Shown here: positions 7,277-14,515 of the stretch, piece by piece
Position numbering within the stretch: position 1 is the stretch's first letter
Layout: each line of letters starts with the position of its first letter
NCBI GenBank assembly: GCA_021825465.1
Contig: JAKAGX010000009.1
Location: forward strand, 1 to 23,628
Origin: a bacterium
Lineage (GTDB): Bacteria; Patescibacteriota; Minisyncoccia; UBA6257; GWB1-50-10
DNA: 23,628 nt
Reading direction: 5' to 3'
The notes under the pieces: generated by a model
The model's database searches: none
Told to the model about the DNA's origin: nothing
Seen by the model: the letters and a program-made list of their open reading frames with translations, nothing else
Translations under genes and position numbers: made by a program

Positions 7277-8125
7277 CTAATATCCATTATCCACTATCTG
7301 TGGATTTCCGCCCTCGCGCTGGATCTTCTTTAATTTCAACGTACCGTCGCGGATCTCTCCCTCGAGGAGCTTCATCCTTTTTCCGTCCTCGATGGTCCAA
7401 ACTCCCGGTTCCGGATTCAACGCGCGTATTTTCCGGTCGATGAGAACGGCGGTTTCGCCGCCTTCTTGTTCCGCTTTTTCCAGATCTCCATGATCGACAA
7501 AGGCGTCTTCCGACGAAAATTTCTTCGTGTATGTTGCTTCGGATTCATCCTGCGGCACCGGCGTTACCTCGCCCCGCTCGAATCCCGGAAGCGTCCCGAC
7601 CAGCAGGCTTGCCGAAAGTTCAGCGAGTGCATCGTGCAATTTTGAGAATTGGAAATTGGAAATTGGAAATTCCAGCGCTCGCTCTGCGAGCGTCGGGCCG
7701 TGATCTACTTTTTCATCCATAAGAATGAGCGATGTCCCGGTCCGCTCATCGCCGGAAAGCAATGTGGACTGGATCGGCGTCGCTCCGCGATACTTGGGGA
7801 GAAGGGAAGGGTGGACGACGATGATGCCTCTCGGAAAAAGATCGATGACCTCTTGCGGGATGATCTTCCCATACGACGCGAGAACGGCGAAATCGAATTT
7901 AAAATTTGAGATCTGAGATCTGAAATTTGCAAACGACTCCGGCTGAAGGACGGGAATGCCGTGCTTATCGGCAAGAGCTTTTACCGGCGGGGGAGTAAGG
8001 ATTTGCTTCCGGCCAGCCGGCCGATCGGGGTTTGTAACGACGAGCACTGGAGGCATACTCGCCTCTATTAAATGCCCGAGGATTATCTCTGCAAAACGAG
8101 GTGTCCCAAAGAATACATAGTTCAT
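7277..8125 (-). CDS. fmt: Methionyl-tRNA formyltransferase
   Basis: Fmt formylates Met-tRNAfMet using 10-formyltetrahydrofolate for translation initiation. The N-terminal Rossmann domain opens with VFFGTPRFAEIILGHL; TNPDRPAGR and the LASYGKIIP segment follow. The active-site region reads GIIVVHPSLLPKYRGATPIQ and LMDEKVDHG. Family members usually have I-N-V-H at the first site; here the asparagine is valine (GTC codon), while the histidine and aspartate remain. The C-terminal tRNA-binding domain is short, with IRALNPEPGVWT. Length 282 is below the about 315 of E. coli. Two loops are built from AT-rich repeats (FANFRSQISNFKF and FPISNFQF). It is the last gene of an operon with def, pairing formylation and deformylation as in many bacteria. 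Confidence 0.92.
   Translation of the reverse strand: MNYVFFGTPRFAEIILGHLIEASMPPVLVVTNPDRPAGRKQILTPPPVKALADKHGIPVLQPESFANFRSQISNFKFDFAVLASYGKIIPQEVIDLFPRGIIVVHPSLLPKYRGATPIQSTLLSGDERTGTSLILMDEKVDHGPTLAERALEFPISNFQFSKLHDALAELSASLLVGTLPGFERGEVTPVPQDESEATYTKKFSSEDAFVDHGDLEKAEQEGGETAVLIDRKIRALNPEPGVWTIEDGKRMKLLEGEIRDGTLKLKKIQREGGNPQIVDNGY
7646..7673. repeat. AT-rich repeat inside fmt, first copy
   Basis: Four head-to-tail copies of a 7-base unit of the type TTGGAAA, encoding FPISNFQF on the minus strand. The length keeps the fmt frame open. Confidence 0.6.
7895..7930. repeat. AT-rich repeat inside fmt, second copy
   Basis: Contains AAATTTGAGATCTGAGATCT followed by GAAATTTG, an imperfect palindrome with a doubled GAGATCT unit. 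It encodes ANFRSQISNFKF in a loop before the LASYGK strand. Confidence 0.6.
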
Positions 8126-8186
8126 AAATTCAAAATTTGAACTTTGACATTGATTTGGTATTTGTCATTTGGCATTTGTCATTTCA
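8123..8186. repeat. AT-rich ATTTG repeat between def and fmt
   Basis: Contains ATTTGGTATTTGTCATTTGG followed by CATTTGTCATTTC. It fills the def-fmt gap and runs into the 3' end of def, whose last codons (MTNAK and the TGA stop) are made of repeat sequence. Confidence 0.6.
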
Positions 8187-8680
8187 ACGCGGTGGAGCTC
8201 TTTCGCTTTGTCAACGAAAAGGCCGCCGTCCAAGTGGCCGACTTCATGCTGGAAAACACGCGCCAAAAGCCCCCACGCCTTGATCCGTACCTTTTTTCCA
8301 TCGATATTCTGCCCCTCGAGGACCAGCTGATACGATCGCTCGACGGGACCGAACGTTTCGGGGACACTGAGACACCCTTCCTCGATCGTTTCCGTTTCTT
8401 TCGAAAGTTTCGTGAGCATTGGATTGAAAACGGCATAGAATTTCATGTGGCCTTGGTCATCGGGGACTTGGGCGACGAACATGCGAAGCGGAAGCCCGAC
8501 TTGGTTCGCGCTCAACCCCACGCCGTCGGCCTCCTTCATGATGGTGCGCATCTTTTTCACCAAATCCCGCACTTCGGCTTTCGTGTATGTGGCGAAATCG
8601 AACTCCTGCGTCTTGGTGCGCAGGAATTTTTCATTGTCCTTATTGGAAATCTCTAAAATTTTATCCGCAATCTTGATCAT
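8165..8680 (-). CDS. def: Peptide deformylase
   Basis: This metalloenzyme removes the formyl group from nascent proteins. All three family motifs are present: GVGLSANQ (residues 53-60), EGCLSVPE (101-108) with the metal-binding Cys103, and QHEVGHLDG (144-152) with His145, Glu146 and His149. Length 171 is normal. Motif 1 has serine where alanine is common. Its start overlaps the stop of the upstream gene as ATGA, so translation is probably coupled, and fmt lies 39 bases downstream. The C-terminal five residues derive from the AT-rich repeat. Confidence 0.96.
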   Translation of the reverse strand: MIKIADKILEISNKDNEKFLRTKTQEFDFATYTKAEVRDLVKKMRTIMKEADGVGLSANQVGLPLRMFVAQVPDDQGHMKFYAVFNPMLTKLSKETETIEEGCLSVPETFGPVERSYQLVLEGQNIDGKKVRIKAWGLLARVFQHEVGHLDGGLFVDKAKELHRVEMTNAK

Positions 8681-8949
8681 TGATTTTTACCCTTCATCCC
8701 GTCGAACAGGACCCTCATGAAGTAAGCTCCCTTATTTTTGACGTCCTTGCTCTCGGCAACCCGCTTGGCAAGGGCTAAAAGTTCCTGCTTGTCATGTTCC
8801 TTCGCAAGCTTGATGTAAAGCGCCTTATGCTTCCGGTCGCCGAGAATATCGGCCAATATAAGGCCCGTATCCTGGAACTCCCGGTAAATATGGCCTTTTT
8901 TACCCCTTTCTTTCAGCTTTTCGAGATAATGATCATCGAGAGCCATCAT
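8677..8949 (-). CDS. Small hypothetical protein, 90 aa, upstream of def
   Basis: The protein is soluble and helical, with YREFQDTGLILADILGDRKH, KALYIKLAKEHDKQELLALA and DVKNKGAYFMRVLFDGMKG. I recall similar reading frames in other CPR genomes, often ending in KNKGAYFM, but no function. The start is placed at one of two adjacent ATG codons (8949 or 8946) because a TATCAT -10 box ends 10 bases upstream of the first; the longer frame to 9006 would cross that promoter. It shares an ATGA overlap with def and so leads the def-fmt operon. Confidence 0.75.
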   Translation of the reverse strand: MMALDDHYLEKLKERGKKGHIYREFQDTGLILADILGDRKHKALYIKLAKEHDKQELLALAKRVAESKDVKNKGAYFMRVLFDGMKGKNQ

Positions 8950-8959
8950 GACCCATTCT

Positions 8960-8965
8960 ATGATA
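8960..8965 (-). promoter_or_regulatory. -10 box of the def-fmt operon
   Basis: TATCAT on the minus strand, 10 bases before the first ATG. No convincing -35 box is visible. Confidence 0.4.
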
Positions 8966-8998
8966 AAATTGGGGCCGTGAAAAGGAGTTTCATGCGCC

Positions 8999-9027
8999 TT
9001 GCTCACCGCTCAAGGCGGGGGTAGAAT
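8999..9027 (+). promoter_or_regulatory. Promoter of the protease-rplI operon
   Basis: TTGCTC, 17 bases, TAGAAT. The -10 box ends 9 bases before the ATG at 9037, predicting a leader of about two bases. Confidence 0.6.
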
Positions 9028-9036
9028 GAGACCATC

Positions 9037-10254
9037 ATGAAAAAAATCTGGAAAGGGATAACGGCGGGGGTGGCGGTTCTTCTCTTCGGGGCCGTTTTAT
9101 TTTATGTTGGCTTCCGATTCGGGAATCTGAAGGAAACGTACGAACCGCAGTACTCGATACCGGCAAACGGAACAAGCACCCTTTTGAACGCCAATTTTTC
9201 GCTCTTTTGGGATGCCATCCAGCTCGTAAAAGAAAAGTATTATAACCCCTCGGCAATCAACGACAATCAAATGCTCTACGGGGCCATCAACGGAGCATTG
9301 AGCTCCCTCGGCGACCCGTACTCGGTGTTTTTCAGCCCGAGCGACTCCACGAAGTTCGATCAAGATCTTTCGGGCAGTTTCGGCGGCATCGGTGCGGAAA
9401 TCGGGACCAACAAGAACAATCAGCTGGTCGTCATCTCTCCTCTCAAAGGAACGCCGGCGGAAGCGGCCGGCCTTCGTGCGGGAGACCAGATCCTCCAGGT
9501 TAACGGCACCTCAACGACGAACATGTCGCCGGACGAAGCGGTAAAGATCATCCGGGGCGACGTGGGGACGAAAGTAAACCTGCTCATTATGCGGGAGGGA
9601 TGGCAGCAATCGAAAACGTTCACCATCACGCGCGCGTTGATCAATGTGCCGACGCTCGACTGGAAGATGCTGCCCGGAAATATTGCCGATATTCAGTTGT
9701 ACAACTTCGATGCGAATGCCGGAACGGAATTTTACAACGCGGCTCTGCAAGCTCTCCTCCAAAATGCCCACGGCATGATCCTCGACTTGAGGGATAATCC
9801 GGGAGGATTTTTGGATGTGGCTCAAAACATCGCCGGCTGGTTCTTGAAGCGGGGGAGTCCCGTCGTCATAGAAAAATTCAGAGGCAGCCAAGAACAAACG
9901 CTCTACGCGAACGGCAACGCTGCGCTATCGCAAATGCCGGTTGTTCTCCTCGTAAACGGCGGATCGGCCTCAGCGGCGGAAATCCTTTCGGGAGCCCTTC
10001 GGGACAACCGGGGGATCAAACTCGTCGGCGTACAGACGTTCGGCAAGGGGAGCGTCCAAGAAATAGAAAATCTTCCCGACGGAGCTTCCATGAAAGTATC
10101 GATCGCTGAATGGCTGACGCCGAATGGAACGGCCATCAACAAGATCGGATTGAAGCCTGATTACATCGTCCCCTTGACCGACCAAGACATCCAGAACAAA
10201 CAAGACCCGCAGCTCCAAAAAGCCATCGAAGTCCTGCAGCAGGAAATGAAATAG
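9037..10254 (+). CDS. S41 carboxyl-terminal processing protease, CtpA type
   Basis: This secreted or membrane-anchored serine protease trims extracytoplasmic proteins from their C-termini. An N-terminal membrane segment (residues 9-27) precedes a helical part, a PDZ domain (about 105-200, with SFGGIGAEIG, GLRAGDQILQVNGT) and the S41 core. The catalytic pair is visible as NGGSASAAE with Ser312 and FGKGSVQ with Lys337; the 25-residue spacing fits the family. MILDLRDNPGGFL and LTPNGTAINKIGLKPD are further family marks. Length 405 is normal for CtpA. rplI starts 4 bases downstream in the same transcript. Confidence 0.95.
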   Translation: MKKIWKGITAGVAVLLFGAVLFYVGFRFGNLKETYEPQYSIPANGTSTLLNANFSLFWDAIQLVKEKYYNPSAINDNQMLYGAINGALSSLGDPYSVFFSPSDSTKFDQDLSGSFGGIGAEIGTNKNNQLVVISPLKGTPAEAAGLRAGDQILQVNGTSTTNMSPDEAVKIIRGDVGTKVNLLIMREGWQQSKTFTITRALINVPTLDWKMLPGNIADIQLYNFDANAGTEFYNAALQALLQNAHGMILDLRDNPGGFLDVAQNIAGWFLKRGSPVVIEKFRGSQEQTLYANGNAALSQMPVVLLVNGGSASAAEILSGALRDNRGIKLVGVQTFGKGSVQEIENLPDGASMKVSIAEWLTPNGTAINKIGLKPDYIVPLTDQDIQNKQDPQLQKAIEVLQQEMK

Positions 10255-10258
10255 ACAT

Positions 10259-10696
10259 ATGAAAGTCATTCTCCTGAAAGACGCCAAGGGGTTGGGTAAA
10301 AAGGGGGAAGTAAAAGAAGTTTCGGACGGTTACGCGAGAAATTTCCTGATACCCCGGGGGGTCGCCGTTCAAGCGACTCCCGATGAACTGAAGAAGCTCG
10401 AAAAACTCAAAGCCGAGTCGAGCGCCAAACTCGAGAAACTCGTCAACACCCTGAAAGCAAAAGCCGACCAATTGGAAAAACTAACCTTTACCTTCAGGCT
10501 GAAGGTCGGCGAAAAAGGAGAGGTGTTCGGCGGCGTCCACGGGAAAGAGATCGAAGAAAAACTCGGCGAAGCAGGATTTCCAAACGCCCGCGTTGAACTC
10601 GAGAGGCCGATAAAAACGATCGGCGAGACATTCGTCCTCGCCGATCTGGGAGAAAAAATAATGGCAAAGATCCGGATTGCAGTTAAGCCGGAATAA
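10259..10696 (+). CDS. rplI: 50S ribosomal protein bL9
   Basis: bL9 bridges ribosomes on a polysome through a long central helix. The N-terminal rRNA-binding domain is intact (MKVILLKDAKGLGKKGEVKE then DGYARNFLIPRGVA), followed by a charged helix (KKLEKLKAESSAKLEKL) and the C-terminal domain with GEKGEVFGGVHGKEIEEKL. Length 145 is normal. From memory, many CPR lineages lack bL9, so its presence is informative for placement. It is translated from the protease message, and its stop overlaps the convergent rpmA by 14 bases with no terminator between them. Confidence 0.96.
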   Translation: MKVILLKDAKGLGKKGEVKEVSDGYARNFLIPRGVAVQATPDELKKLEKLKAESSAKLEKLVNTLKAKADQLEKLTFTFRLKVGEKGEVFGGVHGKEIEEKLGEAGFPNARVELERPIKTIGETFVLADLGEKIMAKIRIAVKPE

Positions 10697-10961
10697 TGCT
10701 CACCACCTTCACGGTCTTTTTGGATCCGTCGAAGCTGGATTTTTTCTTGTCGAAAAACTTCACTTTCCCGCCTTTCACAGCATAAAGCGTATCATCGCCG
10801 CCGCGTTTTACGTTCTCTCCGGGATAATACTTCGTACCCCGTTGCCGAATGATGATATCGCCGACTTTGGCTGTCTCGCCGTCGAAAAGCTTGACGCCCA
10901 AGCGCTTGGATTCTGATTCCCTCCCTAATTTTGTTGAGCCTTTGGCTTTGGTATGTGCCAT
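10683..10961 (-). CDS. rpmA: 50S ribosomal protein bL27
   Basis: bL27 reaches the peptidyl-transferase centre with its N-terminus. The protein begins MAHTKAKGSTKLGRES, continues with KRLGVKLFDGETAKVGDIII and RQRGTKYYPGENVKRGGDDT, and is 92 residues long. The start was moved from the TTG 14 codons upstream to this ATG because of the protein family start and because a -10 box (TATATT) ends 7 bases before it. There is no N-terminal extension of the kind cleaved in Firmicutes. It stands apart from rplU, its usual partner. Confidence 0.96.
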   Translation of the reverse strand: MAHTKAKGSTKLGRESESKRLGVKLFDGETAKVGDIIIRQRGTKYYPGENVKRGGDDTLYAVKGGKVKFFDKKKSSFDGSKKTVKVVSIIPA

Positions 10962-11003
10962 ACGATAGAATATATAGTAATCGAAAGAGGGGAGAAATGT
11001 CAA
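10942..11003. promoter_or_regulatory. Interlocked divergent promoters of rpmA and the 55-aa gene
   Basis: Minus strand: TTGACA (11003-10998), 18 bases, TACTAT, with an alternative TATATT 7 bases before rpmA. Plus strand: TTGGCT (10942-10947), 18 bases, TAGAAT (10966-10971), with GAGGGGAG just before the ATG at 10997. The two promoters overlap, and the rpmA -35 box covers the start codon of the other gene. Confidence 0.55.
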
Positions 11004-11164
11004 TTATTTACTATCGATTGAAGAACTGGGCCATCGACCACGGGGGGTGGATCAAGCTCGCGATCGTCGCCCTCGCGATCATCTTTTTGAGTTTTGGGGT
11101 CGGATTCGTCGTGGGACGCGGATCGAGTTCGACGCCTATCATCATCGAAAAACGGGTCGGTTAA
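10997..11164 (+). CDS. Single-pass membrane peptide, 55 aa
   Basis: A short basic N-terminus (MSIIYYRLKNWAIDHGGWIK) precedes one membrane helix (LAIVALAIIFLSFGVGFVVG) and a short tail GRGSSSTPIIIEKR. I recall similar N-terminal modules in CPR proteins, where SFGLG and PIIIE occur together, but not their role. The start chosen has a purine-rich ribosome binding site and excludes the part overlapping the rpmA start on the other strand. It may be a complete small protein or the remnant of a longer anchored one. Confidence 0.6.
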   Translation: MSIIYYRLKNWAIDHGGWIKLAIVALAIIFLSFGVGFVVGRGSSSTPIIIEKRVG

Positions 11165-11168
11165 ATCC

Positions 11169-11226
11169 TTGACGGGTCATTGAAATCCGTGGCATCATAG
11201 CCCCCAAGTATATTTACATTCGGAGG
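11169..11226 (+). promoter_or_regulatory. Promoter and strong ribosome binding site
   Basis: TTGACG (11169-11174), 18 bases, extended -10 TGGCATCAT (11190-11198). CGGAGG at 11221-11226 is followed by CATC and the ATG at 11231, the same arrangement as at 14018 and 15894. Confidence 0.55.
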
Positions 11227-11230
11227 CATC

Positions 11231-11701
11231 ATGGCAATCATCAACCCAATTGACGGGGATCTCTTCAGGGCGGGTCTTGTGGAGATGAACAACGGGCTGT
11301 ATTCCCTCATTGTCGAGGAAACACGGAAGTTTCTCGGACACTCAATCGCTCCTATAGACAAACCTCTCCTCATGGACGCCGTGAAAACCATCTGCAGTTC
11401 CCGTGGACATAACGGGATTGCAGTGAAGAGAAAGAAAGAGATTGAACTCTCAATGTTCATCGAGAACATCGAACTCATGCTCGGCCAAGCTGATGTCGAA
11501 ATACGCTTGTCGCTCCCCATTGTGGCAAGCGTGGAAGACAACGGCCTTATTTGGAACTTCTTTGCCCGAAAAATAGAACTACCGCCTCGAAGCGAAGTAA
11601 AGGAAGGCGAGCTTGCCGTCCACTTCACCCTTCCCGACGATCGGACTGTCATTGAAGGAAAATTATCAGCGGGGAAAAGGTCGTTCTCGCTAACCAATTA
11701 A
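11231..11701 (+). CDS. Hypothetical protein, 156 aa
   Basis: I do not recognise this soluble alpha/beta protein. The N-terminal half looks helical (YSLIVEETRKFLGH, LMDAVKTICSS), the middle has VKRKKEIELSMFIENIELML, and the C-terminal part alternates strands with charged turns (LPDDRTVIEGKLSAGKRSF). There is no signal peptide. It is a one-gene unit with its own promoter, strong ribosome binding site and terminator. Confidence 0.65.
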   Translation: MAIINPIDGDLFRAGLVEMNNGLYSLIVEETRKFLGHSIAPIDKPLLMDAVKTICSSRGHNGIAVKRKKEIELSMFIENIELMLGQADVEIRLSLPIVASVEDNGLIWNFFARKIELPPRSEVKEGELAVHFTLPDDRTVIEGKLSAGKRSFSLTN

Positions 11702-11718
11702 GCCGAGTTTATCGCTCT

Positions 11719-11750
11719 GCGGCATCGTGCCTTACGATGCCGCTCTTTTT
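11719..11750 (+). terminator. Intrinsic terminator of the 156-aa gene
   Basis: GCGGCATCGT (11719-11728) pairs perfectly with ACGATGCCGC (11734-11743) across a GCCTT loop, followed by TCTTTTT. The stem overlaps the last codons of the convergent hydrolase gene. Confidence 0.9.
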
Positions 11751-12352
11751 ATATCCCGAACCAACTCGGGGAACGTGCTTTGCCAAAAATGCCCGCGATC
11801 GGCGAAAACCCTCTTGGTCGCGGTCTCTAAAACCTTTTCATATCGGTCGGCGTGAAAACAAGGAACGATCGGATCGTCCTTGCTGTGATAGATGAAGATC
11901 CGCCCTCCTTGTTTCCGAAACCCGTCCAGTTTTTTCGGCAGTTTGAAATCGACGAGCGACTCGCCGTCGGGATCGGACCCGTGGTCTTCGAAGGGCGCTG
12001 CAATGAGGAATGTGCCGGCGATCTTCACCGGAAATTTTTTCTCCGTAAGATATTTTGCGAGAAAAATCCCGCCGAGCGAATAGCCGACGAGGACGACGCC
12101 GGACTTCAAGTGGGGAACGAACTTGTCGAACCAAATTTTCCACTCGAGATACCGGGCATTCAAATTGTTCGGCATGCGGGGAATGATCACCTCGAAATCC
12201 TTTCCGAGACCCTTCCCCAAATTATCGCGCCATTTTTTCTTCGGATGACGGTAGTCCTCAAAATCGATCTTCCACTTTTTGAGAAAGGAAATGTATTGCC
12301 GGTACGTTCCGAAAGAATCTCCGCCGTGAATGACAAGAACCTGCCTCTTCAT
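11732..12352 (-). CDS. Alpha/beta serine hydrolase, RBBP9/YdeN family
   Basis: The protein has the RBBP9/YdeN layout: VLVIHGGDSFGTY at the N-terminus, IPRMPNNLNARYLEW, the nucleophile elbow GYSLGG with Ser92, the acid in SKDDPIVP (Asp160) and the base in GHFW (His188). Length 206 fits the family. These are small cytoplasmic esterases of largely unknown substrate. It starts 4 bases after the ABC permease gene, so it is the third gene of that operon. Its 3' end lies within the terminator of the opposite gene. Confidence 0.88.
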   Translation of the reverse strand: MKRQVLVIHGGDSFGTYRQYISFLKKWKIDFEDYRHPKKKWRDNLGKGLGKDFEVIIPRMPNNLNARYLEWKIWFDKFVPHLKSGVVLVGYSLGGIFLAKYLTEKKFPVKIAGTFLIAAPFEDHGSDPDGESLVDFKLPKKLDGFRKQGGRIFIYHSKDDPIVPCFHADRYEKVLETATKRVFADRGHFWQSTFPELVRDIKRAAS

Positions 12353-12356
12353 ATTT

Positions 12357-13160
12357 TTATACTACCGTCTCGGCACTATACCGCGCAATGAGGCCGGTTT
12401 TGATGGCTCTGCGATACACCCAAAGGAAGAGAAGGTATGCGAGAACGATGTAAAGGGCGGCAAGCGCGAGGCCGCCGAGAAGCGCCGGCACCGAGAGCGT
12501 CCCGCCCTCGATGAGCGTTCGAACGCCCGAAAAAACGTACGACGGCGGCAGAAGCCAGCCCACTGTTTGCATCCACGCGGGGAGAACCGTCAGGGGATAG
12601 AACACGCCGACGAAAGGCGAGAGGAGCGCCGGAATCGGCCAAATGAACCATTCGGCGGAAGGTCCCCAGCGGAGAACGATCGAAATGCCCACAAGGCCGA
12701 GCGCGATACCGAACAAAAATAAAATGAAAACGAAGAGCGCAAGGAAAGCGCCGTAGACAACCATGGAAAAACCGAACGCCAAACTCGCAAGAAGGATCAT
12801 GACAACGAGCGCAAGAATGCTCCGCCCGATGGAAACGACGACCAAACCGCTCACATACTCGGAAATGCGGAGCGGAGAAGCGAATACGTTCAAAAAGTTC
12901 CGGGACCAGACGTCCTCGAAAAAAAGCATCGTGACCCCTTGCATAACTTGCGTCGAGAAATCCCAAAGGAGAACGGCACCGATGAAGACGGCCACGAAAT
13001 TGAAGCCGCTGCCCGAAACGCCCGCCAGGAACTTACTGATGAATCCCCACAGCGTGATATCAACGACGATCCAAATGAAGATCTGGATAAAGCGGGTCGC
13101 CGTACTCCGAATGAGGTAAATTTGGCGAAGGATAATGGCGTAAATTCTTTTCCAGTTCAT
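12357..13160 (-). CDS. ABC-2 type transporter permease
   Basis: A 267-residue polytopic protein with about six membrane helices. It opens with an amphipathic ATPase-coupling segment (IYAIILRQIYLIRSTATRFI), and has WGPSAEWFIWPIPALLSPFVG and VFYPLTVLPAWMQTVGWLLP, the ABC-2 signature region before the last loop. It should form the channel of an exporter, moving a lipid, drug or glycan outward. Gene order ATPase-permease-hydrolase with 4-base gaps shows one transcript. The substrate cannot be inferred from the sequence. Confidence 0.9.
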   Translation of the reverse strand: MNWKRIYAIILRQIYLIRSTATRFIQIFIWIVVDITLWGFISKFLAGVSGSGFNFVAVFIGAVLLWDFSTQVMQGVTMLFFEDVWSRNFLNVFASPLRISEYVSGLVVVSIGRSILALVVMILLASLAFGFSMVVYGAFLALFVFILFLFGIALGLVGISIVLRWGPSAEWFIWPIPALLSPFVGVFYPLTVLPAWMQTVGWLLPPSYVFSGVRTLIEGGTLSVPALLGGLALAALYIVLAYLLFLWVYRRAIKTGLIARYSAETVV

Positions 13161-13164
13161 ATGA

Positions 13165-13911
13165 TCATACCGATTCGACGATCAGCGGCTCGCGGGTGAC
13201 CGCAATAAAAAGCTCTTCCAGATTCTTCTTGCCGTACTGCCGGGGAAGCACCTTCGGGTCTCCTTCAAGGAGGATCTCGCCGTGGGAAAGAAAAAGTACG
13301 CGGTCGCACACGTCCGTCACTTCGTACATATTGTGCGACGTCCAAAGGACCCCCGCGGTGTTCCCGGAAATATGATCCCGTATCTTCTTGCGAATGATTT
13401 CGGCCGTCGAAGGATCGAGCGAAGCGGTCGGTTCGTCGAGGAGAAGCAAATGCGGATCGTTCAGCATCGCTTTCGCCAAACTGACCCTCGTTTGCTCGCC
13501 CGACGAGAGAACGCCGTACTTTATGTTTTTGAACCGTTCGATGTCGAAATCAGCCATGACATCCCGCATCTTTCTTTCCAAATGAGGCACACCGTAAAGG
13601 AGGCCGAAAAATTTCAAGTTTTGATACACCGTAAGGTTGCCGGGCAATTGCGCATAGACGGCGGCGAAATTGGTGAGGGCGAGCGCTTCGCTCCGGTCGC
13701 TCGCGACATCCCGGCCGCCGATAAGGATGGATCCGTCCGTCGGCTTCAAGACTCCGAGGACCATGTCGATCGTTGTGGTCTTTCCGGCACCGTTCGGCCC
13801 TAAAAGCCCCACGATCTCACGGGGGCGCACGGCAAACGAAATGTTCTTTACGGCTTCCGTTCCACCGTAGTTCTTACTGAGCGATGTTACTTCCAAAATA
13901 TTCCGTTCCAT
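13165..13911 (-). CDS. ABC transporter ATP-binding protein
   Basis: This is the ATPase of the ABC-2 exporter. It has Walker A GPNGAGKTTT, a Q-loop region near YAQLPGNLTVYQNL, signature LSSGEQTRVSLAKAML, Walker B LLLLDEPTASLD and the H-loop WTSHNMYE. The signature is LSSGE instead of the common LSGGQ, as in many ABC-2 ATPases. The start is set at MERNILEV, not the ATG four codons upstream, because that ATG overlaps the -10 box TAAGAT. Length is 248 residues. It leads the operon with permease and hydrolase. Confidence 0.93.
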   Translation of the reverse strand: MERNILEVTSLSKNYGGTEAVKNISFAVRPREIVGLLGPNGAGKTTTIDMVLGVLKPTDGSILIGGRDVASDRSEALALTNFAAVYAQLPGNLTVYQNLKFFGLLYGVPHLERKMRDVMADFDIERFKNIKYGVLSSGEQTRVSLAKAMLNDPHLLLLDEPTASLDPSTAEIIRKKIRDHISGNTAGVLWTSHNMYEVTDVCDRVLFLSHGEILLEGDPKVLPRQYGKKNLEELFIAVTREPLIVESV

Positions 13912-13921
13912 CGATCTTTCC

Positions 13922-13930
13922 ATCTTACCA
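13922..13930 (-). promoter_or_regulatory. Extended -10 promoter of the ABC operon
   Basis: TGGTAAGAT on the minus strand, 10 bases before the ATG at 13911. It matches the TGG-extended boxes seen elsewhere in the window. Confidence 0.5.
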
Positions 13931-13942
13931 CATTCATTCCCA

Positions 13943-14013
13943 TTGACATCGCTGCGGCTTTGTAGTATTTCAGAAAACTAAGAAGCGAGTATTATAAACA
14001 AATAAAGAGGAGG
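13943..14013 (+). promoter_or_regulatory. Promoter region and strong ribosome binding site
   Basis: TTGACA (13943-13948), 17 bases, TATTTC; a second -10 candidate TATTAT lies at 13990-13995. AGGAGG at 14008-14013 is followed by CATC and the ATG at 14018. Confidence 0.55.
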
Positions 14014-14017
14014 CATC

Positions 14018-14422
14018 ATGCCAGCATCAATTGCCAGTGAGCTCGTAACTAAATACTGTGAGCTCAACTATGCCCATCTGGACGAAGGGGCGCCCTGCAT
14101 CCAAGTCGCGGAAAGCGGCCCGATGCAGGTCATCTCGATCGTTTCCGGCCGCAAACACGACGCAAGGTTCGCGACAGTCATCGTGTCCGTTGGTCGGGAT
14201 CCCATGGACGGAGTCGAGAAGTTCTTCGAAGAAAAAGAGCTGGGAGTGCTCTTTTTCGAAAGTAAGATCGTCCTCTCCACGGATATGGGCAGCGATGGTC
14301 GGACTTTCGAATTCGACTTTGATCGGAGCCGAACGAGCGACGAGGCTGCTATCCGAGAAGTCATGAAAATTTTCAAAATCGAAGACCATTGGGGATCGGC
14401 CAGAACTGCCGCCCCGGATTGA
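14018..14422 (+). CDS. Hypothetical protein, 134 aa
   Basis: I do not recognise this acidic soluble protein. It seems mostly beta-stranded (MQVISIVSGRKHDARFATVI, KELGVLFFESKIVLST, RTFEFDFDRSR) with a C-terminal helix (DEAAIREVMKIFKI). No signal peptide or membrane segment is present. The gene is a self-contained unit with its own promoter, the GGAGG-CATC-ATG start shared with 11231 and 15894, and its own terminator. Confidence 0.65.
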   Translation: MPASIASELVTKYCELNYAHLDEGAPCIQVAESGPMQVISIVSGRKHDARFATVIVSVGRDPMDGVEKFFEEKELGVLFFESKIVLSTDMGSDGRTFEFDFDRSRTSDEAAIREVMKIFKIEDHWGSARTAAPD

Positions 14423-14439
14423 GACAACGCCCATTCACG

Positions 14440-14476
14440 AACCACGGTTGTGCACCTGCCAGCCGTGGTTTTCTCT
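14440..14476 (+). terminator. Inverted repeat, likely terminator
   Basis: AACCACGG (14440-14447) and CCGTGGTT (14463-14470) form an 8-base-pair stem with a 15-base loop, followed by the T-rich TTCTCTTTG. Confidence 0.6.
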
Positions 14477-14480
14477 TTGT

Positions 14481-14509
14481 TTGACGCTATTCCGTTTCCC
14501 TGTTACTGT
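14481..14509 (+). promoter_or_regulatory. Promoter of the DEAD-box helicase gene, leaderless
   Basis: TTGACG (14481-14486), 17 bases, TACTGT (14504-14509), then 6 bases to the ATG at 14516. The start point should coincide with the start codon. Confidence 0.65.
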
Positions 14510-14515
14510 TCCGAG

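Noticed and set aside
8144..8656. A 170-codon plus-strand frame opposite def
   Set aside because: It begins in the AT-rich repeat and is antisense to an intact deformylase gene.
13165..13923. ABC ATPase start at the ATG at 13923
   Set aside because: This ATG overlaps the TAAGAT -10 box; the ATG at 13911 fits the leaderless spacing seen in neighbours.
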